From Thiobacillus sp. (GTDB lineage Bacteria > Pseudomonadota > Gammaproteobacteria > Burkholderiales > Thiobacillaceae), in contig JAABQU010000261.1 of NCBI GenBank assembly GCA_011391285.1, positions 1 to 12,083 on the forward strand: a stretch of 12,083 nt of DNA, read 5' to 3'. Of the stretch, positions 1 through 7,443 are shown in pieces. Position numbers and translations under genes: made by a program. The notes under the pieces were generated by a model. It was not told the DNA's origin. It did not search any database and saw only the letters and a list, made by a program, of their open reading frames with translations. How positions within the stretch are numbered: position 1 is the first letter of the stretch; each line of letters begins with the position of its first letter.

Positions 1-1067
1 CCGATCGAGAAGCGGATCGAGCTGTGGGCCAGTTCGTCGCTGCGGCCAAGCGCACGCAGCACGTAGGACGGCTCCAGGCTGGCCGAGGTGCAGGCGGAAC
101 CGGAAGACACCGCCAGATCCTTGATCGCCATGATCAGCGATTCGCCCTCGACGAAGTTGAAGCTGACGTTGAGGTTGTGCGGCACGCGCTGGTCCATGTC
201 GCCGTTCAGGTGCACTTCCTCGATGTCCTTCAGGCCCGCATACAGACGATCGCGCAGCATGCGGATGCGCTCGTTCTCGGTCGCCATTTCTTCGCGGGCG
301 ATGCGGAAGGCTTCGCCCATGCCGACGATCTGGTGCGTCGCCAGCGTGCCCGAACGCATGCCGCGCTCGTGACCACCGCCGTGCATCTGCGCTTCCAGGC
401 GCACCCGCGGCTTGCGCCGCACGTAGAGCGCGCCGATGCCCTTGGGACCGTAGGTCTTGTGCGCCGAGAACGACATCAGGTCGACCGGCAGCTTGGCGAG
501 ATCGATCGGCATCTTGCCGGTAGCCTGAGCCGCGTCGACGTGGAAAATCACGCCCTTCTCGCGGCAGATTTTTCCAAGTGCCTCGATGTCCTGGATCACG
601 CCGATTTCGTTGTTGACTGCCATCACCGAGGCCAGCACGGTGTCGGGACGGATCGCGGCACGGAATGCATCGAGGTCGAGCAGGCCGTTTTCCTTGACGT
701 TCAGATAGGTGGCCTCGAAGCCCTGGCGCTCCATTTCGCGCACAGTATCGAGCACCGCCTTGTGTTCGGTGCGCACGGTGATGATGTGCTTGCCCTTGGT
801 GGCCGAATAGAAGTGGCCCGCACCCTTGATCGCGAGGTTATTCGATTCGGTTGCGCCGGAGGTGAACACGATTTCCTTGGGGTCGGCACCGACCAGCGCG
901 GCGACCTGGGCCCGCGCATCTTCCACCGCCTTTTCGGCCTCCCAGCCATAGGGATGCGAGCGCGAAGCCGGGTTACCAAAGTGCTCGGTCAGGTAGGGAA
1001 TCATTTTTTCGGCCACGCGGGGATCGACCGGGGTGGTGGCGGAATAATCGAAATACAGTGTTTTCAT
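1..1067 (-). CDS. iscS: Cysteine desulfurase IscS (3' end beyond window)
   Basis: PLP-dependent cysteine desulfurase. It converts L-cysteine to L-alanine and passes the sulfur as a persulfide to IscU and other acceptors in the cytoplasm. The visible 355 residues begin [17 protein letters not shown], as in the family. The PLP lysine is K204 in [10 protein letters not shown] (codon 456-458). The persulfide cysteine is C326 in [14 protein letters not shown] (codon 90-92). Translation runs off the left edge at HSSIRFSI, so roughly 45-50 C-terminal residues are missing compared with the usual ~404. Two ATGs lie in tandem at 1070 and 1067. I chose 1067 because AAGGG at 1075-1079 is 7 bases from it but only 4 from the other, and because family members start M-K. 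It follows iscR after about 30 bases with no visible terminator, so it is probably co-transcribed and IscR-controlled. iscU and the rest of the isc operon probably lie to the left (inference). Confidence 0.97.
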   Translation of the reverse strand, partial: MKTLYFDYSATTPVDPRVAEKMIPYLTEHFGNPASRSHPYGWEAEKAVEDARAQVAALVGADPKEIVFTSGATESNNLAIKGAGHFYSATKGKHIITVRTEHKAVLDTVREMERQGFEATYLNVKENGLLDLDAFRAAIRPDTVLASVMAVNNEIGVIQDIEALGKICREKGVIFHVDAAQATGKMPIDLAKLPVDLMSFSAHKTYGPKGIGALYVRRKPRVRLEAQMHGGGHERGMRSGTLATHQIVGMGEAFRIAREEMATENERIRMLRDRLYAGLKDIEEVHLNGDMDQRVPHNLNVSFNFVEGESLIMAIKDLAVSSGSACTSASLEPSYVLRALGRSDELAHSSIRFSI

Positions 1068-1096
1068 CATGTTGCCCTTAATAGCTCTATCTGAAG

Positions 1097-1558
1097 TCAG
1101 GCCGCCAGCGTCATTTTCAGCGGCCGGTGATCCTTCAGCACTTTTTCCTTGCATTCGTGCTGTTTGGCCACCAAGGACGCCAGCGTCACATTGTCGAGGT
1201 AGTCGTATATGTGCGCATTGAGTCCAACCCACAGATCGTGCGTCATGCAGCGGTGCTCGTCGTGGCAATTTTCCTTGCCGCCGCACTGGGTCGCGTCGAT
1301 GGGTTCGTCCACCGCACGGATGATGTCGGCCACGCTGACGTCATCGAGCGCGCGGGCAAGGTAATAGCCGCCGCCGGGTCCGCGTACGCTTTCGACCAGT
1401 TCATGGCGGCGCAGCCGGCTGAAAAGCTGCTCCAGATATGACAGGGATATGTCCTGCCGCTCGCTGATGCCAGCCAGCGTGACCGGATTTTTGCCACCGC
1501 GTAGTGCCAGGTCCAGCATGGCGGTGACGGCGAAGCGGCCCTTGGTGGTCAATCTCAT
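1097..1558 (-). CDS. iscR: Fe-S cluster regulator IscR
   Basis: Rrf2-family transcription factor that carries a [2Fe-2S] cluster and represses its own isc operon when clusters are plentiful. The 153-residue protein starts [18 protein letters not shown], the N-terminal winged-helix domain (about 1-80) with the recognition-helix region [15 protein letters not shown]. The cluster ligands C92, C98, C104 and H107 all fall at the same positions as in Escherichia coli IscR. This supports IscR proper over another Rrf2 member such as NsrR. The start is supported by AGGAGA at 1566-1571, 7 bases upstream. A sigma-70-like promoter and two IscR-like operators precede it, so autoregulation is expected. It lies between cysE and iscS on the same strand. 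Confidence 0.97.
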   Translation of the reverse strand: MRLTTKGRFAVTAMLDLALRGGKNPVTLAGISERQDISLSYLEQLFSRLRRHELVESVRGPGGGYYLARALDDVSVADIIRAVDEPIDATQCGGKENCHDEHRCMTHDLWVGLNAHIYDYLDNVTLASLVAKQHECKEKVLKDHRPLKMTLAA

Positions 1559-1585
1559 GACGTGTTCTCCTGAAATGGTGTCCGA

Positions 1586-1614
1586 ACTATAAAATACCCG
1601 AGCATTTCGATCAA
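1586..1614 (-). promoter_or_regulatory. Sigma-70-like promoter of iscR-iscS
   Basis: Read on the minus strand, TTGATC at 1609-1614 serves as -35 (4 of 6 matches) and TATAGT at 1586-1591 as -10 (5 of 6), with an ideal 17-base spacer. Transcription would start near 1579, giving a leader of about 20 bases that carries the iscR Shine-Dalgarno. The proximal IscR-like operator covers the -35 and most of the spacer, as expected for repression by blocking RNA polymerase. Confidence 0.7.
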
Positions 1615-1618
1615 CTAT
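1594..1618 (-). promoter_or_regulatory. IscR type 1-like operator, iscR-proximal site
   Basis: On the minus strand this 25-bp element begins ATAGTTGA and ends TCGGGTAT. It matches the E. coli type 1 IscR consensus as I recall it (left half ATASYYGACT, right half AGTCRRSTAT, with R-W-W-W-Y between) at 21 of 25 positions. Type 1 sites are bound by cluster-loaded IscR. The site overlaps the -35 and spacer of the iscR promoter, so negative autoregulation is the likely role. Confidence 0.75.
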
Positions 1619-1621
1619 TGC

Positions 1622-1646
1622 TTACCTTAGCATTTTAGTCAACTAT
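1622..1646 (-). promoter_or_regulatory. IscR type 1-like operator, iscR-distal site
   Basis: This second 25-bp element on the minus strand begins ATAGTTGACTAAAA and ends GCTAAGGTAA, matching 21 of 25 consensus positions. It starts 28 bp upstream of the proximal site, so the two lie about 2.7 helical turns apart. Its upstream part is also the last codons and the TAA stop of cysE. A TTGACT at 1637-1642, followed after 17 bases by AATAGT at 1614-1619, could be a weaker second promoter. Confidence 0.65.
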
Positions 1647-2393
1647 TTTGTTCAGATAGTTCGGATCAAAATCATCGGGCTGATCCTGCCCGGCTGGCAG
1701 CTCTGCGCCCAGCTTCTGCAACTGCGCCAGTATCAGCTCCAGCCGGTGGTCGATGTGCGCCGAATGGTCGATCAGGCCGTGGATCGCCTTCACCACCGGG
1801 TCGTTCATGTCCGCCGAAATGGCATAAGCGGAAAATCCGAGTTTTTCCGCCTGCTGGTTGCGCTGGATTTCCGCCGAACTGTCCAGGATGCGGGCAGGAA
1901 TGCCCACCGCAGTTGCATTGGCCGGCACATCCTTCACCACCACGGCATTGGAACCGACCCGCGCGCCTGCACCGATGGTGATCGGGCCGAGGATCTTGGC
2001 ACCCGCCCCCACCACCACGCCGGGCATCAGGGTGGGATGGCGCTTGCCCTTGTTCCACGAGGTGCCGCCGAGCGTGACGCCGTGATACAGGGTGCAGTCG
2101 TCGCCGATTTCGGCAGTCTCGCCCACCACAACGCCCATGCCGTGGTCGATGAAGACGCGGCGGCCGATGGTGGCGCCAGGATGGATCTCGATGCCGGTGA
2201 GCCAGCGACCGAGGTGCGAGGTGAAGCGCGCTAGCCACTTCCATCCCATCCGCCACAGCTTGTTTGCCAGGCGATGGAACACCATGGCGTGAAAGCCGGG
2301 ATAGGTGGTGATGACCTCGAAGGTCGAGCGCGCCGCCGGATCACGGTCGAACACGACAGCGATGTCTTCCTTGAATGTGCTGAAGCGGCTCAT
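1635..2393 (-). CDS. cysE: Serine O-acetyltransferase CysE
   Basis: Transfers acetyl from acetyl-CoA to L-serine to give O-acetylserine, the acceptor for sulfide in cysteine synthesis (cytoplasmic). The 252-residue protein has a short N-terminal helical domain (about 1-65). A left-handed beta-helix of hexapeptide repeats follows (about 68-170), with [34 protein letters not shown] and the end motif [10 protein letters not shown]84 aligns with catalytic H158 of E. coli CysE; the partner Asp143 position is E69 here, as I recall for this shorter CysE type. A C-terminal tail (about 172-252) is rich in charged residues. No strong Shine-Dalgarno precedes the ATG at 2393. The gene lies between trmJ and iscR, as cysE2 does before the isc cluster of Azotobacter vinelandii, so it probably feeds cysteine to IscS. 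An IscR-like site lies just upstream. Confidence 0.95.
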   Translation of the reverse strand: MSRFSTFKEDIAVVFDRDPAARSTFEVITTYPGFHAMVFHRLANKLWRMGWKWLARFTSHLGRWLTGIEIHPGATIGRRVFIDHGMGVVVGETAEIGDDCTLYHGVTLGGTSWNKGKRHPTLMPGVVVGAGAKILGPITIGAGARVGSNAVVVKDVPANATAVGIPARILDSSAEIQRNQQAEKLGFSAYAISADMNDPVVKAIHGLIDHSAHIDHRLELILAQLQKLGAELPAGQDQPDDFDPNYLNKIVD

Positions 2394-2407
2394 GGGTTGA
2401 GGATGCT

Positions 2408-2432
2408 ATTTCCGAGTTATTTAGTCAACTAT
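2408..2432 (-). promoter_or_regulatory. IscR type 1-like operator upstream of cysE
   Basis: On the minus strand this 25-bp element begins ATAGTTGACTAAAT and ends ACTCGGAAAT, again 21 of 25 matches to the IscR type 1 consensus. It shares the 13-mer ATAGTTGACTAAA with the distal iscR site. It ends 14 bases before the cysE start and touches the last base of the trmJ stop codon. TTGACT at 2423-2428 could be a -35, but the hexamer 17 bases downstream (CATCCT) is a poor -10. The site may therefore control a weak promoter or act as a roadblock to read-through from trmJ. Confidence 0.62.
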
Positions 2433-3196
2433 TATGCGTGAGGGTTACGCGCCTTGTTCGCTGCCTGTCTGGCTTCCTGCGCGGCAGTCAGGATACCCCG
2501 CAGAATGTTCACCTCTTCCTTCGCCAACCGGGTGCGCGCGAACAGGCGCCGCAGTTTCAGCATCAGCTTGCCGGGCGAGCCACGATTGAGGAATTCCAGT
2601 TCGACAAGCGCAGTTTCCAGGTGGCCGTAGAATTTCTCCACCTCGTCCCCCGTCGCCGCGTCCATCTCCGGCTGCGGCCAGTTCACATGCCCCAGCCAAG
2701 CCTGACGGATTTCGTAGCTCAGCACCTGAACTGCGGCCGCCAGGTTGAGCGAGCTATAGTCCGGGTTGGCGGCGATCGTGACCAGCCCCTGGCACAAGCT
2801 CAGCTCCTCGTTCGACAGGCCGCTGGTTTCGTTGCCGAACACCAGCGCCACCGGGCCGGTCTGCGCTTCAGTCAGCAAACGAATCGCCGCTTCGGGTGGG
2901 GTCAGTACCTCGGCCACGATATCCCGCCGACGCGCCGACACACCAAACGCCAGCGTGGTATCGGCCAGCGCCTCGGCCAGCGTGGTACAGACAGTGGCCT
3001 GCGCCAGCAGATCGGTCGAACCCGCGGCCATCGCGTCCGCCTGGCTGTTCGGAAATATGGCAGGGTCGACGAGAAACAGCTGCGACAGTCCCATCGTCTT
3101 CATCGCCCGCGCCGCCGAGCCGATATTGCCGGGGTGGCTGGTGCGCGCCAGCACGATACGGATATTGGCGAGAAGTTTCGGGTCGACCGGCGTCAT
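2432..3196 (-). CDS. trmJ: tRNA (Cm32/Um32) 2'-O-methyltransferase TrmJ
   Basis: SPOUT-class RNA methyltransferase that uses SAM to 2'-O-methylate position 32 in the anticodon loop of certain tRNAs. The 254 residues (E. coli TrmJ is about 246) carry the family motifs in order: NIRIVLARTSHPGNIGSAAR (11-30), LVFGNETSGLSNEE (118-131) and SSLNLAAAVQVLSYEIRQ (148-165). The last two form the knotted SAM site. A basic, helical C-terminal extension follows. The frame stays open to 3355, but the 53 extra residues would run into suhB and are not TrmJ-like, so I start at ATG 3196, where homology begins (MTPVDPKLLANIRIVL). No clear Shine-Dalgarno is seen. It is divergent from suhB, a pairing also found beside isc loci in other proteobacteria, and lies 38 bases from cysE. 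Confidence 0.92.
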   Translation of the reverse strand: MTPVDPKLLANIRIVLARTSHPGNIGSAARAMKTMGLSQLFLVDPAIFPNSQADAMAAGSTDLLAQATVCTTLAEALADTTLAFGVSARRRDIVAEVLTPPEAAIRLLTEAQTGPVALVFGNETSGLSNEELSLCQGLVTIAANPDYSSLNLAAAVQVLSYEIRQAWLGHVNWPQPEMDAATGDEVEKFYGHLETALVELEFLNRGSPGKLMLKLRRLFARTRLAKEEVNILRGILTAAQEARQAANKARNPHA

Positions 3197-3221
3197 CAAG
3201 TTATCGTCATCAAGTAAAATA
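3196..3221 (-). promoter_or_regulatory. Possible trmJ leader with mini-cistron and -10-like hexamer
   Basis: A TATTTT hexamer lies at 3216-3221 on the minus strand without a convincing -35. Downstream, the 11-mer ACTTGATGACG occurs twice, 14 bases apart. The first copy opens a four-codon frame (ATG ACG ATA ACT, then TGA) from 3210. Its stop at 3196-3198 shares one base with the trmJ ATG in the second copy. This could allow coupled re-initiation at trmJ or be chance duplication. No Shine-Dalgarno is visible for either start. Confidence 0.3.
3215..3220 (+). promoter_or_regulatory. Possible -10 element of suhB-mutS
   Basis: TAAAAT on the plus strand matches five of six bases of the -10 consensus and would place transcription start about 28 bases before the suhB ATG. 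No good -35 is found at 16-18 bases upstream. It overlaps the minus-strand TATTTT hexamer, so the two divergent transcripts may compete for this 58-base region. This is the only candidate I could find there. Confidence 0.3.
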
Positions 3222-3254
3222 GCGGCTCGTTCTTTGAATTTGTAGCCAGACACC

Positions 3255-4061
3255 ATGCATCCCATGCTCAACACGGCGGTGAAAGCCGCTCGCAAAGCCG
3301 GGGCGATCATCAATCGCGCCTCGCTCGACCTCGACCAGCTCACCGTGCGCAGCAAGCAGGACCGCGATTACGTCAGCGAAGTCGACCAGATGGCCGAGCG
3401 CGCCATCATCGAAACCCTGCTCGACGCCTATCCAAACCACGGGATTTTAGCAGAGGAGTCCGGCTCGGCCGACGCCAGGAATGGCGAGGATTACCAGTGG
3501 ATCATCGATCCGCTCGACGGCACCACCAATTTCCTGCACGGCCTGCAGCAATATTCGGTTTCCATCGCGCTCAAGCACAAGGGCCAGATCACCCAGGCGG
3601 TGGTGTTCGATCCCGCACGCAACGAACTTTTCACCGCCACTCGCGGCCGCGGCGCCACCCTCAACGATCGCCGCATCCGCGCCAGCAAGCGCAGCAAATT
3701 GAGCGAATGCCTGATCGGAACCGGCTTCCCTTTCCGTGATTTCAGCTTCGCCGAGGCCTACCTCAACATGTTCCGCGACATGATGCGGGCCACCTCCGGC
3801 CTGCGCCGCCCCGGCTCCGCCGCACTCGATCTGTGCTATGTGGCGTGCGGCCGCTACGACGGTTTCTGGGAAATGCACCTGCAACCCTGGGACCTCGCCG
3901 CCGGCAGCCTGATCGCGCAGGAGTCCGGCGCCCTGGTCGGCAACTTCGTGGGTAACGAGGGCTTTCTCGAATCCGGCAACATCGTCGCCGCCAGCCCGAA
4001 GGTATTCGGGCAAATGCTGCAGGTCATCGCCCCGCACCTGCCGCCCGAACTGAAGGTCTGA
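3255..4061 (+). CDS. suhB: Inositol-1-monophosphatase / antitermination factor SuhB
   Basis: Mg2+-dependent phosphatase of the inositol monophosphatase superfamily. In E. coli, SuhB also joins the Nus complex that controls rRNA transcription and folding. The 268 residues (E. coli 267) begin [16 protein letters not shown], which fixes the start. Metal and catalytic motifs are in place: EESG at 67-70, DPLDGTT at 85-91 and WDLAAG at 212-217, giving predicted ligands E67, D85, D88 and D213. [17 protein letters not shown] (184-200) is the typical substrate-side segment. No clear ribosome binding site precedes it. It is divergent from trmJ and 19 bases upstream of mutS, so the two are probably co-transcribed. 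Whether it acts mainly as a phosphatase or as a Nus factor here cannot be told from sequence. Confidence 0.95.
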   Translation: MHPMLNTAVKAARKAGAIINRASLDLDQLTVRSKQDRDYVSEVDQMAERAIIETLLDAYPNHGILAEESGSADARNGEDYQWIIDPLDGTTNFLHGLQQYSVSIALKHKGQITQAVVFDPARNELFTATRGRGATLNDRRIRASKRSKLSECLIGTGFPFRDFSFAEAYLNMFRDMMRATSGLRRPGSAALDLCYVACGRYDGFWEMHLQPWDLAAGSLIAQESGALVGNFVGNEGFLESGNIVAASPKVFGQMLQVIAPHLPPELKV

Positions 4062-4080
4062 TTCACCCGGCGACCCCTAC

Positions 4081-6642
4081 ATGTCGATCGCCAAGGAGCC
4101 CACTGCCCACACACCGATGATGCAGCAGTATCTCGGCATCAAGGCGCAGCATCCCGACATGCTGCTGTTCTACCGCATGGGCGACTTCTACGAACTGTTC
4201 TATGACGACGCCGAAAAAGCCGCACGGCTGCTGAACATCACGCTCACCACCCGCGGCGCTTCGGCAGGCAGTCCGATCAAGATGGCCGGCGTGCCGTACC
4301 ACAGCGCCGAGCAGTATCTCGCCCGTTTATTGAAACTGGGTGAATCAGTGGTGATCGCCGAGCAGGTGGGCGACCCTGCCACCAGCAAGGGGCCGGTCGA
4401 GCGTCAGGTAGCGCGCATCGTGACGCCGGGCACCCTGACCGATTCGGGCCTGCTGGACGAGACGCGCGATACGTTGATCCTCGCCATCGCACCGGGATCC
4501 GAATCGAATGGCGTGGCCTGGCTCAACCTGGCCGCTGGTCGCTTCCAGGTCACCGAAGTGGCTGCCGCTGCCCTGCCCGCCCTGCTGGCGCGGGTGCGGC
4601 CGGCGGAGATCCTTGCACCTGATGGCTTCGCAGTCGAGGGGACTGCTTGCGCGATCCGCCGTCTCGCAGTCTGGCAGTTCGATACGGCAGGTGCGCAGAC
4701 CCGACTGGCGCAGCAACTCGGTAGCCGCGATTTAAGCGGTTACGGCGTGGCTGATTTGCCGCTGGCTATCGCTGCCGCCGGCGCCCTGCTCGACTACATC
4801 CAGACCACCCAGCGTACCGCGCTGCCACATATTCAGTCGATCCGCGCCGAGCGCGACGGCGACTTCGTGCAGCTTGACGCCGCCACTCGCCGCAACCTGG
4901 AACTCACCGAGACCCTGCGCGGCGAGGCGACGCCGACCCTGTTGTCGGTGCTCGACACCACCGCCACCGGCATGGGCACGCGTTTGCTCCGGCACTGGCT
5001 GCATCATCCACTGCGCGACCGTGAAATATTGAGCCAGCGGCGCGATGCCATCGGGGTACTGGCCGAGCAGCCCGACACCGCCGCCGCCCTCACCCGTCTG
5101 TTGAAAGGCTGCGCCGACGTCGAACGGATCAGCGGTCGAATCGCATTGAAGAACGCCCGGCCGCGCGACCTCTCGGGCCTGCGCGACACCCTCGCCCTGC
5201 TGCCCGATCTCGCTGCCGTCCTGCCCGACGACCGTGCGCGCCTGTCGGCGCTGCAAGCGGCACTCGCCGCGCGTTCCGATCTACATGCCCTGCTGGCGCG
5301 CGCCATCCAGCCCGAGCCGGCAAGCGTGCTGCGCGAGGGCGGCGTCATCGCCGACGGCTACGATGTGGATCTCGACGAACTGCGCGCGCTGACGCGCGAC
5401 GCCGGAGCCTTTCTGCTGGAACTGGAGACCCGTGAACGCGCGCGCTCGGGCATCGGCACCCTCAAGGTCGAGTACAACAAGGTGCACGGCTTCTACATCG
5501 AGGTCAGCCGCGCCCAGTCGGAGAATGTCCCAGACGATTACCGCCGCCGCCAGACACTGAAAAACGCCGAGCGCTACATCACGCCCGAACTCAAGGCCTT
5601 CGAGGACAAGGCGCTGTCGGCGCAGGACCGCGCGCTGGCTCGTGAAAAGGCGCTGTTCGACGCGCTGCTGGAGTCGCTGACGCCGCACGTGCCGGGTCTG
5701 CTTTCCATCGCCGCCGCCCTGGCCGAGATCGATGTGCTGGCGAGTCAGGCCGAGCGCGCGGGCACGCTCAGACTCAACGCACCCGAGTACAGCGAGGAGC
5801 CCGGCATCGTCATCCGCGGCGGCCGCCATCCGGTGGTCGAAGCACAGGTAGCGCATTTCATTCCCAACGACGTGAGCCTGACGCGCAGCCGGCAGATGCT
5901 GCTGATCACCGGCCCCAACATGGGCGGCAAGTCGACCTACATGCGGCAGGTCGCGCTGGTGACGCTCATGGCCTGCTGCGGCCTGTGGGTGCCGGCGAAC
6001 TCGGCGAAGATCGGCGACGTCGACCAGATCTTCACCCGCATCGGTGCGTCGGACGATCTGGCCGGCGGACGTTCGACCTTCATGGTCGAGATGACCGAAA
6101 CCGCGCACATCCTGCACAACGCCAGCGCGAACAGTCTGGTGCTGCTGGACGAGATCGGCCGCGGCACGTCAACATTTGATGGTTTGGCGCTGGCCTGGGC
6201 GGTGGCACGGCATCTGGTCACCGCCACCCGCGCATTCACCCTGTTCGCGACCCACTATTTCGAGCTGACCCAGCTGGCGCAGGAGTTCCGCCAGCTCGCC
6301 AACGTGCATCTCGATGCCAAGGAGCACGGCGCCGACCTGGTGTTCCTGCACGCAGTGGAAGAAGGCCCCGCCTCGCAGAGCTACGGCATCCAGGTCGCGC
6401 GCCTGGCCGGCGTGCCGAGCCCGGTGATCCACGCGGCGCGCCGCCATCTGCGCGAGCTCGAGGACGCACAGCTGCAGCCCGGCCCGCAGGGCGACCTGTT
6501 CGCCGCCCACCTGCCCAACGACGAACCGCCGCCGCACCCCGCGCTCGACCAGCTGCGCGAACTCGACCCCGATACGCTCACGCCGAAGGCAGCATTGGAT
6601 ATGCTCTATGCTCTGAAGGCGCTCACGGATACCGCACCATGA
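4081..6642 (+). CDS. mutS: DNA mismatch repair protein MutS
   Basis: Recognises base mismatches and small loops in DNA and, with ATP, recruits MutL. The 853 residues equal the length of E. coli MutS. The N-terminal mismatch-binding domain holds F36-Y37-E38 (MGDFYELF), the phenylalanine wedge and glutamate that contact the mismatch. Connector, lever and clamp domains follow to about 560. The ABC-type ATPase has Walker A GPNMGGKS at 611-618, STFMVEM as the signature region, and Walker B with D690-E691 in [14 protein letters not shown]. The conserved [10 protein letters not shown] follows. The C-terminal [21 protein letters not shown] is the tetramerisation helix segment, so the protein is complete. 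No Shine-Dalgarno is evident at ATG 4081. The stop overlaps the next gene by ATGA. Confidence 0.98.
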   Translation: MSIAKEPTAHTPMMQQYLGIKAQHPDMLLFYRMGDFYELFYDDAEKAARLLNITLTTRGASAGSPIKMAGVPYHSAEQYLARLLKLGESVVIAEQVGDPATSKGPVERQVARIVTPGTLTDSGLLDETRDTLILAIAPGSESNGVAWLNLAAGRFQVTEVAAAALPALLARVRPAEILAPDGFAVEGTACAIRRLAVWQFDTAGAQTRLAQQLGSRDLSGYGVADLPLAIAAAGALLDYIQTTQRTALPHIQSIRAERDGDFVQLDAATRRNLELTETLRGEATPTLLSVLDTTATGMGTRLLRHWLHHPLRDREILSQRRDAIGVLAEQPDTAAALTRLLKGCADVERISGRIALKNARPRDLSGLRDTLALLPDLAAVLPDDRARLSALQAALAARSDLHALLARAIQPEPASVLREGGVIADGYDVDLDELRALTRDAGAFLLELETRERARSGIGTLKVEYNKVHGFYIEVSRAQSENVPDDYRRRQTLKNAERYITPELKAFEDKALSAQDRALAREKALFDALLESLTPHVPGLLSIAAALAEIDVLASQAERAGTLRLNAPEYSEEPGIVIRGGRHPVVEAQVAHFIPNDVSLTRSRQMLLITGPNMGGKSTYMRQVALVTLMACCGLWVPANSAKIGDVDQIFTRIGASDDLAGGRSTFMVEMTETAHILHNASANSLVLLDEIGRGTSTFDGLALAWAVARHLVTATRAFTLFATHYFELTQLAQEFRQLANVHLDAKEHGADLVFLHAVEEGPASQSYGIQVARLAGVPSPVIHAARRHLRELEDAQLQPGPQGDLFAAHLPNDEPPPHPALDQLRELDPDTLTPKAALDMLYALKALTDTAP

Positions 6643-6908
6643 AAACGCTTCGCCTCGACACCGCCGAACTCGGCCTCGACTTCAACGCCACGCTGAAGCT
6701 GGCGACCGCCATCGCCGAGCAGCAGCTGGGCGACGACACCATGTTGTTGAGCTGGTATGACCGCGAACGCGATCTTGAATCGCCGGCGGGGGTGAGCGAA
6801 TGCCATGTCGGCTGCGCGACCAAGGGATCGTGGGACTATGCGCTCAACCGCGGGGCGCGGCTGGCGGTGGAATACGATTCCGGCCGGTTTTATTTCTGCT
6901 TTCTTTAG
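6639..6908 (+). CDS. Small conserved-looking protein of unknown function, coupled to mutS
   Basis: An 89-residue soluble protein whose ATG shares ATGA with the mutS stop, implying translational coupling. The N-terminal half ([21 protein letters not shown]) reads as an amphipathic helix. A distinct block follows: [22 protein letters not shown] (34-55), then [27 protein letters not shown], which looks like a helix and a closing beta hairpin. Cysteines are C55, C59 and C87. It has no signal peptide or membrane segment. The SWYDR...SP block reminds me of small proteins labelled DUF5619/AF1531-like, but that is from memory and unconfirmed. Codon use matches mutS and the frame is intact, so I think it is a real gene. 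No function can be assigned; a link to mismatch repair is suggested only by position. Confidence 0.75.
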   Translation: MKTLRLDTAELGLDFNATLKLATAIAEQQLGDDTMLLSWYDRERDLESPAGVSECHVGCATKGSWDYALNRGARLAVEYDSGRFYFCFL

Positions 6909-7129
6909 GCGTCAGGCGCCACGACCCGAATCGTCTGCCCACGATACTTTACAGTCTGCCCCGCCCGGATTTTGGCTGTCTTGCGGCTTTCCGGCTGGCC
7001 GTCAACGCTAACGTCGCCGTTGGCGATCATGAGCTTGCCCTGACCGCCGCTGTCGGCGATGCCGGTGAGTTTGAGCAGGTCGCAGAGCGCGACGTGCTCG
7101 CCGCGCAATTTGAATTCCATGGCATCCAT
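6905..7129 (-). CDS. YbcJ-like S4-domain RNA-binding protein
   Basis: A 74-residue protein made almost wholly of one S4-type RNA-binding fold. It resembles E. coli YbcJ (70 residues) across its length: HVALCDLLKLTGIADSGGQGKLMIANGDVSVDG, then ESRKTAKIRAGQTVKYRG and IRVVA. YbcJ has been described as an RNA-binding protein possibly tied to ribosome or RNA metabolism, but its exact role is unclear. Starts are ambiguous: ATG at 7129, ATG at 7120 (MEFKLRGEHV, closest to family length, 71 residues) or GTG at 7156, which would overlap the upstream gene. I chose 7129, five bases past the upstream stop, which favours re-initiation. It ends convergent with the mutS-linked gene, overlapping by 4 bases with no terminator between them. 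Confidence 0.85.
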   Translation of the reverse strand: MDAMEFKLRGEHVALCDLLKLTGIADSGGQGKLMIANGDVSVDGQPESRKTAKIRAGQTVKYRGQTIRVVAPDA

Positions 7130-7134
7130 TCTTT

Positions 7135-7443
7135 CTAGCCGCCGCGGCGTCGCCACAGATAGCGATAGACAAACCCCGGGTACGCGAACACCACGAACAG
7201 CGCGGCATTGACCGCGTAGAACTCCCAGTTCTGCTTGTGGATGTCGCCTAGCTTGCCTTCCAGCAGCAGCGCGATGCCGCCGACCACGAAAAACAGCACC
7301 ACCAGTTCCAGCAAGCGCCAGGCAAAACGCTTGCCGCCGGTTCCGGGCTTCGCCACGAAGAAGATGCGCTCGACGAGAAACGGCAGGTTGGCTGCGGCAA
7401 AAGCCAGGATCAGCAGCAGGGAGGTGGAAAAATTCACGTTCAA
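7135..7443 (-). CDS. DUF2818-like small membrane protein downstream of nuoN
   Basis: A 102-residue integral membrane protein with three hydrophobic segments, near residues 6-28, 44-62 and 76-95. It carries AANLPFLVERIF near the N terminus and a basic RYLWRRRGG end. Size, topology and place directly after nuoN fit the betaproteobacterial DUF2818 family, whose function is not established; a role in complex I assembly or stability is only an inference from position. No ATG start is available. TTG at 7443 (MNVNFSTS) and GTG at 7437 (MNFSTS, 100 residues) are the options, neither with a clear Shine-Dalgarno. It lies 49 bases after nuoN and a few bases before the YbcJ-like gene. Confidence 0.85.
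   Translation of the reverse strand: MNVNFSTSLLLILAFAAANLPFLVERIFFVAKPGTGGKRFAWRLLELVVLFFVVGGIALLLEGKLGDIHKQNWEFYAVNAALFVVFAYPGFVYRYLWRRRGG

Noticed and set aside
24..1094. A 356-codon plus-strand frame opposite iscS
   Set aside because: Codon-aligned antisense shadow of a clearly functional iscS carrying K204 and C326; the product resembles no family I know.
1635..2393. CysE being inactive because E69 replaces the catalytic Asp143 of E. coli
   Set aside because: IEIHPGA is, to my knowledge, the usual sequence in the shorter CysE type, H84 is kept, and the rest of the beta-helix and active-site motifs are intact.
3197..3355. N-terminal extension of trmJ by 53 residues to an ATG at 3355
   Set aside because: It would overlap the 5' end of suhB on the other strand, and TrmJ homology begins right after ATG 3196. 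The extra residues are antisense to conserved SuhB sequence.
5281..6117. A 278-codon minus-strand frame opposite mutS
   Set aside because: Antisense shadow across the clamp-ATPase region of an intact mutS; no independent start signal.
6908..6920. GGCG-TCAGG-CGCC hairpin near the convergent stops as a terminator
   Set aside because: The stem is only four base pairs and no T-tract follows on either strand.
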